A stretch of DNA of 40,648 nucleotides, from the NCBI GenBank assembly GCA_018304105.1, contig JAGVWX010000005.1, positions 1-40,648 of the forward strand, in the 5' to 3' direction. The notes beneath the pieces were generated by a model. The model was not told where the DNA came from. It made no database searches and saw only the letters and a program-made list of their open reading frames with translations. Below are positions 8,036 through 16,672 of the stretch, one piece after another. Both the position numbers and the translations under genes were made by a program. How positions within the stretch are numbered: position 1 is the first letter of the stretch; every line of letters begins with the position of its first letter. This stretch comes from Candidatus Pacearchaeota archaeon (GTDB taxonomy: Archaea; Nanobdellota; Nanobdellia; Pacearchaeales; GW2011-AR1).

Positions 8036-8100
8036 TTAAATATTTATATTATATTATATATATTATCTAATATATTCTATAAAATGTATATAAAATTTCT
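8036..8100. other. AT-rich candidate duplex-unwinding element
   Basis: About 65 bases of almost pure A and T with only two C and one G, rich in TATA/ATAT steps, the most AT-rich stretch in the origin region. Its position between inverted ORB-like motifs suits a DNA-unwinding element. Confidence 0.6.
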
Positions 8101-8157
8101 TTTAATCTTATAATTGTTAAAATATACAAAAGTTCTTTTAATCTTATAATTGTTAAA
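8097..8157. repeat. 25-bp perfect direct repeat in the origin
   Basis: Copies at 8097-8121 and 8133-8157, starting 36 bases apart; extended to 30 bases (8092 and 8128) there is a single mismatch. Core word: CTTTTAATCTTATAATTG. They lie between the AT-rich tract and ORB element 1 and could bind an unidentified origin factor. Confidence 0.85.
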
Positions 8158-8183
8158 GATGTGTAATCGGAGTAATTTTTATT

Positions 8184-8201
8184 TTCCATCGGAAATGAAG
8201 G
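8184..8201 (+). repeat. ORB-like element 1
   Basis: TTCCATCGGAAATGAAGG. It matches the core of the archaeal origin recognition box (TTCCAGTGGAAACGAAGG-type) at most positions and 17 of 18 bases with the second copy at 8260. Confidence 0.8.
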
Positions 8202-8259
8202 TGTATGCTGTTTTCAATAAAATTGTCAAAATTAGTCAAATAATCAAGATTAAACGAAT

Positions 8260-8277
8260 TTCCATCGGAAACGAAGG
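8260..8277 (+). repeat. ORB-like element 2
   Basis: TTCCATCGGAAACGAAGG, the best match to the archaeal ORB core in the window. It lies 76 bases after element 1 in the same orientation and 60 bases before the orc1/cdc6 start, overlapping the likely promoter zone, so Orc1/Cdc6 could also autoregulate. Confidence 0.82.
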
Positions 8278-8337
8278 TTAAAAAATAGACAGGTTTATAA
8301 GTTTCGTTTTCTAAAAAATAAAGTTAAAAGAGGAAAA

Positions 8338-9543
8338 ATGGACAAGCTTGATCAAATTTTTGATTCGTACGTGGCAAGTAATTTATTTAAAAATAAATCA
8401 GTATTGCAATCAAGTTATTCTCCTGAAATAATTTTACATCGAGCAACGCAAATAGAAAACATAGCTTCTATTCTGGGACCGACCCTTTTGGGAGAAAGAG
8501 CAAGTAATATTTTTTTGTACGGAAAAACGGGAACTGGAAAAACTTTAAGCGCAAAGTTCATCGGCGATAAACTCGAATCAAAGGTTAAGTCGGCAGGAAA
8601 GTCTCATTTGAAATTTATTTATATTAATTGCAAATCTAAAAAGGTTTCGGATACCGAATATAGGATTATTGCAGAACTAATTGCACAATTGGGGGGGAAA
8701 GTGCCTACAACAGGATTGCCCACAGACGCGGTTTATTCAAAATTTATAGACATGATAGATAGTAAGAAACAAATTGTTGTTTTGGTGTTAGACGAAATTG
8801 ATCAAGCGGTTAAAAAAATCTCAGATACTTTTATTTATACTTTAACGAGGCTTAACTCAGAATTAAAAAATGCACAAATAAGCTTGGTTGGAATAAGCAA
8901 TAGCCTGACTTTCATGGATAACCTGGACCCGAGGGTAAGAAGCTCTCTTGGAGAAGAAGAAATTATTTTTGCACCGTACAATGCGTTGCAATTGAGAGAT
9001 ATTTTAACGGAAAGGGCGAAAGCGGCCTTTAACGATGACATCTTGGAAGAAGGAGTTATTGCAAAGTGTGCTGCTTATGCCGCAAGAGAACACGGCGATG
9101 CGAGGCGGGCTTTAGACTTGCTAAGGGTTGCAGGAGAAATTGCAGTAAGGGAGGGAGAAACGAAAGTCAAACTTGCGCACATAGATGCGGCAAATCAAAA
9201 AATTGAAAAAGATAAAATGCTAGATATTATAGAAAGTGAGCCAGCGCAATTTCAATTGGTTTTATACTCGATAATGGCTCTTGACAAAGATAAAAAGTAT
9301 GGAACGATTTTTACAGGAGATGTTTATAATATTTATCAAGAGATTTGTGAGAAAACAAGGAACGAAGTTTTAACGCAAAGAAGAGTTTCAGATATATTGG
9401 GCGAATTTGACATGCTGGGGCTTATTAATGCAAGGGTCATTAGCAAAGGGAGGCAAGGCCGCACTCGCGAGATCAAACTTTCCCTTTCCCCCAACATAAA
9501 GGAAAGGGCAGAAGACATACTCAAGAAAGCTCTTGGTTTGTAG
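8338..9543 (+). CDS. cdc6: Orc1/Cdc6 replication initiator
   Basis: 401-residue AAA+ initiator that recognises ORB sites and loads MCM. Walker A is GKTGTGKT (62-69), Walker B VLDEID (150-155), sensor 1 lies in VGISN, and the arginine/sensor 2 region in HGDARRALDLLRVAG. The C-terminal 100 residues form the expected winged helix (KTRNEVLTQRRVSDILGEFDMLGLI). Length is normal for archaeal Orc1/Cdc6. ATG 8338 follows GAGG; a TATA-like box near 8291 implies a leader of roughly 20 bases. It heads a cluster with both PolD subunits (stop and next start share one base at 9543), an arrangement like the cdc6-PolD clusters of Thermococcales. Confidence 0.96.
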   Translation: MDKLDQIFDSYVASNLFKNKSVLQSSYSPEIILHRATQIENIASILGPTLLGERASNIFLYGKTGTGKTLSAKFIGDKLESKVKSAGKSHLKFIYINCKSKKVSDTEYRIIAELIAQLGGKVPTTGLPTDAVYSKFIDMIDSKKQIVVLVLDEIDQAVKKISDTFIYTLTRLNSELKNAQISLVGISNSLTFMDNLDPRVRSSLGEEEIIFAPYNALQLRDILTERAKAAFNDDILEEGVIAKCAAYAAREHGDARRALDLLRVAGEIAVREGETKVKLAHIDAANQKIEKDKMLDIIESEPAQFQLVLYSIMALDKDKKYGTIFTGDVYNIYQEICEKTRNEVLTQRRVSDILGEFDMLGLINARVISKGRQGRTREIKLSLSPNIKERAEDILKKALGL

Positions 9544-11126
9544 TGGACAAGAAGATTTTGGATGTGATTCGGGAAAAGGGCCTTTTACTTGAAAAAGACG
9601 TCTATGATTTAATTGACGGATTTAACGATTCTAATTTTGCAAAGACTTTTCTGGAACAGCTTGAAAGAATTTCTGGGGAGAAGATGATTACGAAAAAGGT
9701 TTTGACAAAAAACGTTGGCTATGTAAAAGAATTCGTCGGAAAACTTCCCGGAGAAGACAAGAATTTTGTTGAAAAGGTTTTTGTCAGGCTTGGCGTGAGC
9801 TTGGAAGTCCGGGCAGAAAAAGAGGTTGTTGAAAAAGAAAAATTGCCGGCAAGCGATTACAAAATATTCTATGCAGAAACGGCTCCGGACAAAAAAATAG
9901 AAGTGAAAGATTTTGTGGGGCATTTCCGTGCGAGGTTTCAGCAATTGCAAAGGATTTTGATGCAAAGAAGCGAACTGCAAAAGAATTTGATTTCGATAAA
10001 CAAAATTTCTTCGGAAAGAGCGAGCCTTAGCCTGATTGGAATCGTAAAGGAAAAAAGAATCACTAAAAACAAGAATATGATGATTTCCCTGGAAGATTTG
10101 ACAGGAGAAATAAAAGCGCTTGTCAAGTTTGACAGCGAAATATTCGAAAAGGCGGACGAACTGCAGCTTGATGACGTGATTGGCGTCAGGGCTTCTGGAA
10201 ACAGGGATATTGTGTTCATTCATGACATTTTTTATCCCGACGCGTTTCTTTTTGATAAAACAAAGTTTGACAGCGACGTGAATGTTGCTTTCTTTTCAGA
10301 TACTCACTGCGGGAGCGACAGGCACCTCGGAAAGAGCCTTAACCATTTTATTGACTGGCTTGGCTCGGAAGATCCGACGGCAAAAAAGATAAAGTATATT
10401 TTTTTTGTTGGAGACACGGTTGACGGGATTGGAATTTTTCCAAATCAAGAAGATGTTCTTAAATTGAAATCTATGAACGAGCAATATGAACTTCTCGCGA
10501 GTTATTTGAGAAGGATTCCAAAGAACATTACTATTTTTATTTGCCCGGGGCAGCACGACGCGACGCGAGTGGCCGAGCCGCAGCCGTTAATAAGCAAGAG
10601 GTATGCGCCGCAGCTTTACGAACTGGAGAACGTACAACTAGTAACTAATCCGACAATGGTCAAGCTAATAGAAGGAGATAAAGAGTTTAAGGTTTTGATG
10701 TATCATGGGGCAAGCATTCATGTTTTCATTGATGAAATTAAAGAACTTAGAATGATGAAAGCGGCGAAGTGCCCGGCGAATGTGATAAAGCATTTGCTGA
10801 AACGAAGACATTTAGCTCCAATGCATGGGGTTTCGCCTTCGATAGTTTATATTCCGAATGCAGAGGCAGACCCATTAGTCATTTCCGAAGTGCCGGATGT
10901 TATAACGACTGGAGAAATGCACAGGGCAGACGTGAGCAGTTACAATGGAGTTTTAATAATTGCAAATAGCTGCTGGCAGGCGCGAACGCCGTTTGAAGAA
11001 AAAATAGGGAACGAACCAGATCCGGCGAAAGTTCCCGTGCTGAATCTGAAAACAAGGGAGTTGAAAATTTACGACTTTAGAGATGAAAGCGAAGTTGATG
11101 AAAAAGGGGGCTGGGTTGGAGGATAG
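9543..11126 (+). CDS. polB: DNA polymerase D small subunit (DP1), 3'-5' exonuclease
   Basis: 527 residues from a GTG that shares its G with the orc1 stop. An N-terminal helical region binds other replisome parts in homologues; an OB fold (about 160-235, LSLIGIVKEKRITKNKNMMISLEDLTGEIKALV broken across strands) leads to the Mre11-like phosphodiesterase: FSDTHCGSD (251-259), GDTVDG (290-295), PGQHDA (335-340), YHGAS and GEMHRADVS. These metal ligands are intact, so proofreading nuclease activity is likely. GQHD stands where many relatives have GNHD. It works with the large subunit encoded two genes downstream. Confidence 0.95.
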   Translation: MDKKILDVIREKGLLLEKDVYDLIDGFNDSNFAKTFLEQLERISGEKMITKKVLTKNVGYVKEFVGKLPGEDKNFVEKVFVRLGVSLEVRAEKEVVEKEKLPASDYKIFYAETAPDKKIEVKDFVGHFRARFQQLQRILMQRSELQKNLISINKISSERASLSLIGIVKEKRITKNKNMMISLEDLTGEIKALVKFDSEIFEKADELQLDDVIGVRASGNRDIVFIHDIFYPDAFLFDKTKFDSDVNVAFFSDTHCGSDRHLGKSLNHFIDWLGSEDPTAKKIKYIFFVGDTVDGIGIFPNQEDVLKLKSMNEQYELLASYLRRIPKNITIFICPGQHDATRVAEPQPLISKRYAPQLYELENVQLVTNPTMVKLIEGDKEFKVLMYHGASIHVFIDEIKELRMMKAAKCPANVIKHLLKRRHLAPMHGVSPSIVYIPNAEADPLVISEVPDVITTGEMHRADVSSYNGVLIIANSCWQARTPFEEKIGNEPDPAKVPVLNLKTRELKIYDFRDESEVDEKGGWVGG

Positions 11127-11127
11127 C

Positions 11128-11595
11128 ATGAGCGAAAGATGTGTATTTTGTGATGTTAATTCGATGAACGGAAGAATATTAGACGAAAGTAAAAATACTA
11201 TCACAATATTAAGCAACCCCTGCCTGGTTAAAGGACATGTTTTGGTTATGCCGAAAAGACACGTTGAAAAATTATCTGAATTTAATAAAGAAGAAAGAGT
11301 CGAGCTGATAGAACAAGTTACAAAGATTCAAGAAAAATTGTTAGAAAAATTTAAAGGATGCGATGTAAGACAAAATTATAGGCCCTTTCAAAAAGAAGAC
11401 GGATTGAAAATTGACCACTTGCATATTCATCTTCAGCCGAGAGAATTGTTTGATGAGCTTTATGAAAAATGCCAAGTTCACGAAAAGAAGATATTTAAGA
11501 AATTAAATAAAGAAGAGCTGGACGATTTGACGAAGGAAGTTTTCCAAACCAATCCAATGACTGACGATTCAATGAAGGAGATTTTTGAAAAATGA
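11128..11595 (+). CDS. HIT-family nucleotide hydrolase/transferase
   Basis: 155 residues from ATG 11128, which lies one base after the DP1 stop and has a strong Shine-Dalgarno GGAGG inside the DP1 end; an in-frame upstream ATG at 11083 overlaps DP1 and is unlikely. It has the HIT motif HLHIHL (DHLHIHLQ) and the early CVFCD motif of the histidine-triad family, plus KGHVLVMPKRHVE, the usual second strand and helix. HIT proteins hydrolyse nucleoside phosphoramidates or dinucleotides. It sits between the two PolD subunits and overlaps the next start by ATGA, so it is made with the polymerase; a role in nucleotide clean-up is inference. Confidence 0.9.
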   Translation: MSERCVFCDVNSMNGRILDESKNTITILSNPCLVKGHVLVMPKRHVEKLSEFNKEERVELIEQVTKIQEKLLEKFKGCDVRQNYRPFQKEDGLKIDHLHIHLQPRELFDELYEKCQVHEKKIFKKLNKEELDDLTKEVFQTNPMTDDSMKEIFEK

Positions 11596-14500
11596 GCGCG
11601 ATAAATAATCATTTCAAATATATTGAAACTGGGACGAATACTTGCTACGATTTGGCGAGAGAAGCAAGAAAAAAAGGAGTTGATCCCGTTAATGATGTTG
11701 AGACACCGATAGCAACGACTCTTGCCGAAAAGGCGATAGGACTGATTTCTGTTTTGTATCCGCAAATTCAGGACAAAAGAATTATTGATCGAATTTTAGA
11801 ATTAGAAAAAGAATACGGACAGCTTGACCCGGGGGTTGCGTTTAAGATTGCTGAAGAAATTGCAAAAGAAAGATATTGCAAGTTCACGAGCCAGATGGAA
11901 GCGATAGACGCTGGAATTAGAGTTGGGTTTTCTTACATTACTCTCGGGGTTGTTTCTTCGCCGATTGAAGGATTTACCGGTTTGAAACTGGGAAAGACGC
12001 GGGATGGGAAAGAATATTTCAAGGCTTATTTTTCTGGGCCGATAAGGAGCGCAGGAACTACGGCAAGCTGCATGGTACTCATGCTTATTGATTATCTCAG
12101 GGAAACATTCGGGTATGCAAAATATGACCCAGATGAAAATGAAGTCAAGAGATATGTGACTGAAAATTATGATTACCATGAAAGAGTCACGAATTTGCAG
12201 TATCTGCCGACGGAAGCAGAGATAGAATTCCTGGCAAGAAGACTCCCAATCCAAATCGCTGGCGAGCCGTCGGAGAAGAGGGAGGTTTCAAACTATAAAG
12301 ATTTGGACAGAGTTGAAACTAATTTTATAAGGGGGGGAATGTGCCTGATTTTTTCGGAAGGGTTGGCGCAAAAGGCACAGAAAGGAATAAGGCTGCTGAA
12401 GAAAGGAGTTAAGGACAGAGGGTTTACTTCAACGGGATGGGACTATCTTGAGGAATTTATAGAAAAGTTCAAGATGAAAAAGAAAGAAGGCGACAAAGTA
12501 GAAGGAAAGCCTGTTTATATCAAAGACATTGTCGCGGGAAGGCCCGTCTTTAGTCATCCATCGAGGTCTGGAGGATTTAGATTTAGATATGGGCGGAGTA
12601 GGAGCGGAGGATTTTCTGCAACGCTCGTGCATCCGGCGACGATGGCAATTTCGAATAATTTTCTTTCTTCTGGAACGCAGTTGAAAATAGAAAAGCCAAC
12701 GAAAGGGTGTGCGATAACTGTTTGCGATGAAATTGACGGGCCAATTGTGAAGCTGAAAAACGGAAGCGTGAGAAAACTTAAAGATTTTGACGAAGCTAAG
12801 AAACTTTACAGGCAGACTGAAGAAATAATTTACCTAGGAGACATTCTTTTCCCATTGGACGACGTGATTAATAGAAATTACGTTTTGCTGAAGCCGGGAT
12901 ATGTGGAAGAGTGGTGGGAACTTGAATTGGAAAAAGCGGGGGGGCGCGTTAGTGACAAGTTTAAAGTCGATTTTGATGAAGCAGCAAAACTTTCTGGGAA
13001 GTTTAACGTTCCATTGCATCCAGAATATATTTATTATTGGACTCAGATAGACAAGGAACTATTTTTTTCATTAATTGACTGGATTGGGCATGGAGAATTT
13101 GCGGATTCAAAAATGATTCTGCCTTGGAACAAAAGCGATAAAGAAAGATTTGTAAAAGGAAAGCGGGCGCTGGAGTTGATTGGGGCAGAGCACGAAGTAA
13201 CCTTGGAAAATGTCGTGCTGAACAGCAAAGACACCAAGGCGTTATTGTTTAATTTAGGTTTTGATGTTTCTATTGTTGACAAAGAAACTTTTGAAGCGCA
13301 GTTCGATAAAATGTTAAACAAAGTAAAGGCGTGCGACAAAGAGCAAGTGCTTGAAGTAATTAATGAAATCTGCAAGGTAAAAATAAAAGATAAAGCGGGG
13401 TCGTTTATAGGGGCGAGGATGGGAAGGCCGGAGAAAGCGAAACTGAGAAAATTGAAAGGAAGCCCGCATGTTTTGTTTCCTGTCGGAGAAGAGGGGGGAA
13501 GGCTTAGAAGTTTTCAAGCGGCACACGATGCAGGAAGCGTGAAAGCAGACTTTCCATTTTTTTATTGCAAGAATTGTGAAAGGGAAGAAGTTTATGGAAA
13601 ATGCTTGGTTTGCGGGGAGCAGTGCATAAGAAGAAAGGAAGAGGGATTTGACTACGGGGAAAAGAGAATTGACTTGCGGGAGTATTTTGACCATGCTAAG
13701 AAAATTGCGGGAGTCAGCGCAGACGAAATTCCAATCGTAAAGGGTGTCAAGGGGACAAGCAATGCAGACCACGTAACGGAATTTTTGGCGAAGGGACTGT
13801 TAAGGTCAAAACATAATTTGCATGTTAACAAAGACGGGACTATAAGATATGACATGACTGAAATGGCTTTTACTCATTTTAAGCCAAAGGAAATAGGAAC
13901 GAGTGTTGAAAAGTTGAAAAGCATGGGTTATGAAACTGACACCTTGGGGAAGAAACTTGAGAATGACGAGCAGATATTGGAATTGTTTCCGCACGATGTT
14001 GTTCTGCCGGCATGCCCCGAAACACTGGATGAAAAAGCAGATGATGTTTTTTTGAGAATCTCACAATTTATAGACGACGAATTAGATAAGATTTATGGAT
14101 TGAAACATTTTTATGATGCGAAAAAGCCAGAAGATTTGATTGGGCATTTGGTTGTTTGCATTGCGCCGCACATATGCACGGCGAGCGTTGGGAGAATAAT
14201 AGGCTTTTCTAAGATTCAAGCACTGCTTGCTTCGCCTTATATGCACGCGGCGATGAGAAGAGACTGTTTGGGTTATGATAATTTTGTGTCTATTAAGGAG
14301 AACGGGTTGTGGAGAATAAAAAAAATTGGGGAATTTATTGAGTCGTCAAATCCACGAGAGTTGATAGATGGATTTGGGACTTTGGGGAAAAAGATGGGCG
14401 GACTTGGTGTATGGAGCAATCCGGGCGAAGGGAAAATTAAAGAAATCACTAAACATTCCCCCGGGAAACTATTGAAATTGTTCCTGGAAGATGGGCGAGA

Positions 14501-16382
14501 AATCAAATTAACAGAAAATCATAAAGTTTATACAAAGGGTAAGCTAGAGAAGAAGGCACTGGAGCTTTCTGTTGGGGATAAACTTACTGTTAGTTACAAT
14601 AAAAATATTGAAGAGAGAGACATCGACTGGCTGTTCTTGCCGGAAATTTTTTCAGGAAGGAAAGATGTTATGCTTCGGAACATTAATTCTTTTCTTGGCA
14701 AGTTTGAAGAATTGGATAAACATCGGAATTTTTATCAGAGAGACAGCTATCCAATAAGTTTTGTTGAAGAGTTCTTAAGGAGACATAAACTTGGGCTGAA
14801 GAATTTGCCGGACGAAGTCAAAATAGCAATAAAAAGAGACAATGTCGACCTTCCTATCAGAATACTCCTTGAGAAAGAGCTTTTAGAAGTTATCGGCCTT
14901 TATATTGCAGAAGGCTATCTGAGGAAGAATGATTCTAAGAAAGGATTTTACCAGATTTCTATAGCAGGCAACGGAGAAATTAAAGAATTTGTCAAAAAGG
15001 TTTTTCATTCTTATTTTGGATTGCGAGAATCCTATGAGAATGCTGACCAGGTTGTTTTTTCTTCGCGCTTAGTTTATGAACTGTTTAAGGATTACCTTGA
15101 CGTGGGGGAGGGGGCGAAAGGCAAAAGAATACCTTATAGGTTTTTGGATTTGAAAAAAGAAAAACTCGCCGCGTTGCTGAGGGGATATTTCGAGGGGGAC
15201 GGCAGCGTCAGTTTAGGCGACGTGAGAGTTTGCTGCGATAGCGTCAGCGAAGGCCTGAAACACGATTTAAGCTTTGCCTTGGCAAGATTCGGCATCCTTA
15301 CTAAGTTTTATGATTATGAAAAAAAGCCTGGAAAAATCGTTGGCGATTTTTATTTGAAGAAAGGCAGAGAAATTCCTACTTTTAGGATAACTAAAATAAC
15401 AGTCTTATCAAATTTCGTTAAGAAGTTTAAGCAGATTGGTTTTATCTCGGATAGAAAGAATAAAATCTTAGAAGAAATCTGCAAGCGCAAACCGTACGGG
15501 ACAAGAATTGATTTCGATGATAACTATGCCTATCCAAAAATTGTGCGAATTGAAAAGATGGAAGAAGAACCGACATATTGTTTTAACGTTGCTTCAGAAC
15601 ATAACTTTTTCGCAAACGATATTTTGGTTCATAACTGCGACGGAGACGAGGCGGCTGCTATGCTGCTGATGGATTTATTGCTGAATTTTTCAAAGAAGTT
15701 TTTGCCTGCGCACAGAGGAGGAACTCAAGACGCTCCATTGGTTTTGAATACACACATCAGGGCAGGAGAAGTCGATGACCAGATTTTAGATTTTGTTCTT
15801 GGGAAGTATGACTTAGAAATTTATGAATTGGCCGAACAAGGAAAGCATAGTTCTGAAGTAAGGGTTGATAATGTGAAGTCGAGGCTTGCGAACGGACAAG
15901 ATCCGTTTACACACATACAGTACACGCACGAGACGACCGATTTTAATGCAGGAGTGATAAACTCGTCTTACAAGATTTTGCCGACGATGCAGGAAAAAGT
16001 TTTTGAGCAGATGGACTTATGCAAAAAGATAAGGGCCGTTGATGTTGCAGATGTTGCAAGGCTTGTAATAGAGAGGCACTTTATTAGAGATACAAGAGGC
16101 AATCTGAGGAAATTTTCTATGCAAGGGTTTAGATGTGTGAGCTGCAATGCGAAATACCGAAGGCCACCATTGGCGGGGAAGTGCACAAAATGCGGGGGAA
16201 AGATTATTTTTACAATTTCTGAAGGAAGCATTTTGAAATACATGCAACCAGCATTAGATTTAGCCAAAACTTATGGGGCTTCACCATACTTATTAGAAAA
16301 TTTGGAATTGACTGAGATGTATATTCATTCGATATTTGGAAAGGAAAAGGAAAAACAGGCGGGGTTGAGTGAGTTTTTTTGA
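11592..16382 (+). CDS. polC: DNA polymerase D large subunit (DP2) with intein
   Basis: 1596-codon precursor of the archaeal replicative polymerase catalytic subunit; removing the intein (codons 892-1348) leaves 1139 residues, close to the family's normal size. Conserved DP2 stretches include SGPIRSAGTTAS near residue 150, RMGRPEKAK near 610, a zinc site CKNCEREEVYGKCLVCGEQC near 660 and a second (CVSCNAKYRRPPLAGKCTKCGG) near the end. The spliced active site reads RRD-CDGDE, with the two catalytic Asp from the C-extein; relatives have RRNCDGDED. The last eight residues QAGLSEFF fit a PCNA-interacting PIP box (Q-x-x-L-x-x-F-F). Start ATG overlaps the HIT stop. Confidence 0.96.
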   Translation: MSAINNHFKYIETGTNTCYDLAREARKKGVDPVNDVETPIATTLAEKAIGLISVLYPQIQDKRIIDRILELEKEYGQLDPGVAFKIAEEIAKERYCKFTSQMEAIDAGIRVGFSYITLGVVSSPIEGFTGLKLGKTRDGKEYFKAYFSGPIRSAGTTASCMVLMLIDYLRETFGYAKYDPDENEVKRYVTENYDYHERVTNLQYLPTEAEIEFLARRLPIQIAGEPSEKREVSNYKDLDRVETNFIRGGMCLIFSEGLAQKAQKGIRLLKKGVKDRGFTSTGWDYLEEFIEKFKMKKKEGDKVEGKPVYIKDIVAGRPVFSHPSRSGGFRFRYGRSRSGGFSATLVHPATMAISNNFLSSGTQLKIEKPTKGCAITVCDEIDGPIVKLKNGSVRKLKDFDEAKKLYRQTEEIIYLGDILFPLDDVINRNYVLLKPGYVEEWWELELEKAGGRVSDKFKVDFDEAAKLSGKFNVPLHPEYIYYWTQIDKELFFSLIDWIGHGEFADSKMILPWNKSDKERFVKGKRALELIGAEHEVTLENVVLNSKDTKALLFNLGFDVSIVDKETFEAQFDKMLNKVKACDKEQVLEVINEICKVKIKDKAGSFIGARMGRPEKAKLRKLKGSPHVLFPVGEEGGRLRSFQAAHDAGSVKADFPFFYCKNCEREEVYGKCLVCGEQCIRRKEEGFDYGEKRIDLREYFDHAKKIAGVSADEIPIVKGVKGTSNADHVTEFLAKGLLRSKHNLHVNKDGTIRYDMTEMAFTHFKPKEIGTSVEKLKSMGYETDTLGKKLENDEQILELFPHDVVLPACPETLDEKADDVFLRISQFIDDELDKIYGLKHFYDAKKPEDLIGHLVVCIAPHICTASVGRIIGFSKIQALLASPYMHAAMRRDCLGYDNFVSIKENGLWRIKKIGEFIESSNPRELIDGFGTLGKKMGGLGVWSNPGEGKIKEITKHSPGKLLKLFLEDGREIKLTENHKVYTKGKLEKKALELSVGDKLTVSYNKNIEERDIDWLFLPEIFSGRKDVMLRNINSFLGKFEELDKHRNFYQRDSYPISFVEEFLRRHKLGLKNLPDEVKIAIKRDNVDLPIRILLEKELLEVIGLYIAEGYLRKNDSKKGFYQISIAGNGEIKEFVKKVFHSYFGLRESYENADQVVFSSRLVYELFKDYLDVGEGAKGKRIPYRFLDLKKEKLAALLRGYFEGDGSVSLGDVRVCCDSVSEGLKHDLSFALARFGILTKFYDYEKKPGKIVGDFYLKKGREIPTFRITKITVLSNFVKKFKQIGFISDRKNKILEEICKRKPYGTRIDFDDNYAYPKIVRIEKMEEEPTYCFNVASEHNFFANDILVHNCDGDEAAAMLLMDLLLNFSKKFLPAHRGGTQDAPLVLNTHIRAGEVDDQILDFVLGKYDLEIYELAEQGKHSSEVRVDNVKSRLANGQDPFTHIQYTHETTDFNAGVINSSYKILPTMQEKVFEQMDLCKKIRAVDVADVARLVIERHFIRDTRGNLRKFSMQGFRCVSCNAKYRRPPLAGKCTKCGGKIIFTISEGSILKYMQPALDLAKTYGASPYLLENLELTEMYIHSIFGKEKEKQAGLSEFF
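14265..15635 (+). mobile_element. Intein with LAGLIDADG homing endonuclease in PolD large subunit
   Basis: 457 residues. The first residue is Cys (CLGYDNFVSI, block A), block B carries TENH (intein residues 83-86), and the end is FFANDILVHN with the terminal His-Asn followed by Cys+1 of the C-extein: all splicing residues are present. Two LAGLIDADG-type helices (VIGLYIAEGY near residue 208 and LLRGYFEGDGSV near 304) keep the acidic residues, so the endonuclease looks intact. The insertion is between D and C of RRD|CDGDE, the same catalytic-site position used by known PolD inteins of Pyrococcus. Splicing is required for an active polymerase. Confidence 0.95.
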
Positions 16383-16426
16383 GAAGAAAAAGGTTTTTAA
16401 CAGGTCGTTTTTTAGAGTAATAAGTT

Positions 16427-16600
16427 GCCTCTATAGCTCAAGGTTTAAAATAAACAGAACTATAGCGACAAGGTTGCCTCTATAGCTCAGGGGAAACAAA
16501 GTTTCTGAGCCATAGCAACAAGGTTGCCTCTATAGCTCAGGGGAAACAAAGTTTCTGAGCCATAGCGGAAACAAAGTTTCTGAGCCATAGCAACAAGGTT
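16427..16600 (+). repeat. Three truncated tRNA-Thr 5' copies, each with a hairpin
   Basis: The first 14-18 bases of the adjacent tRNA-Thr (GCCTCTATAGCTCAGGGG) occur at 16427, 16476 and 16526 before the real gene at 16601. After each, the sequence folds back: in copies 2 and 3, CTATAGCTCAG pairs with CTGAGCCATAG through an inner GAAAC/GTTTC stem, then CAACAAGGTT leads to the next copy. Units are 49, 50 and 75 bases; the last contains an extra 25-base tandem duplication of its second half. Copy 1 is more diverged (CTATAG...CTATAG with GTTTA/TAAAC). Confidence 0.85.
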
Positions 16601-16672
16601 GCCTCTATAGCTCAGGGGTAGAGCAGTGGTTTTGTAAACCAAAGGTCGGGGGTTCGAATCCCTCTAGAGGCT
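16601..16672 (+). tRNA. tRNA-Thr (UGU)
   Basis: Folds as a full cloverleaf of 72 bases: acceptor GCCTCTA/TAGAGGC, D arm GCTC AGGGGTA GAGC, anticodon loop TTTGTAA with anticodon TGT, T arm GGGGG TTCGAAT CCCTC. The anticodon stem has one mismatch at its base (G27 against A43). The discriminator base is T, as in many archaeal tRNA-Thr. CCA is not encoded. No intron. It follows the polC gene and is flanked by truncated copies of its own ends. Confidence 0.93.

Larger units (their letters stand above)
7716..8337. other. Probable chromosomal replication origin (oriC)
   Basis: 622 bases without a gene, immediately upstream of orc1/cdc6. It contains two ORB-like motifs reading rightward (8184-8201, 8260-8277), two weaker inverted ones (7929-7946, 7954-7971), a very AT-rich tract between them (about 8036-8100) and a pair of 25-bp direct repeats. 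Origin recognition boxes facing each other across an AT-rich unwinding element next to cdc6 is the established archaeal origin layout. A TATA-like TTTATAA near 8291-8297 is the likely orc1 promoter. Confidence 0.8.

Noticed and set aside
9609-10223. 204-aa minus-strand frame inside the DP1 gene
   Set aside because: Antisense shadow of a highly conserved gene, with Phe/Asn-rich random composition.
11083-11127. Upstream ATG 11083 as start of the HIT gene
   Set aside because: It would overlap DP1 by 44 bases and add 15 atypical residues; ATG 11128 has a strong GGAGG and begins the conserved CVFC region.
16427-16600. CRISPR-like array upstream of tRNA-Thr
   Set aside because: Repeats are tRNA 5' ends with hairpins, the intervening sequences are nearly identical to each other and not unique spacers, and no cas genes are near.
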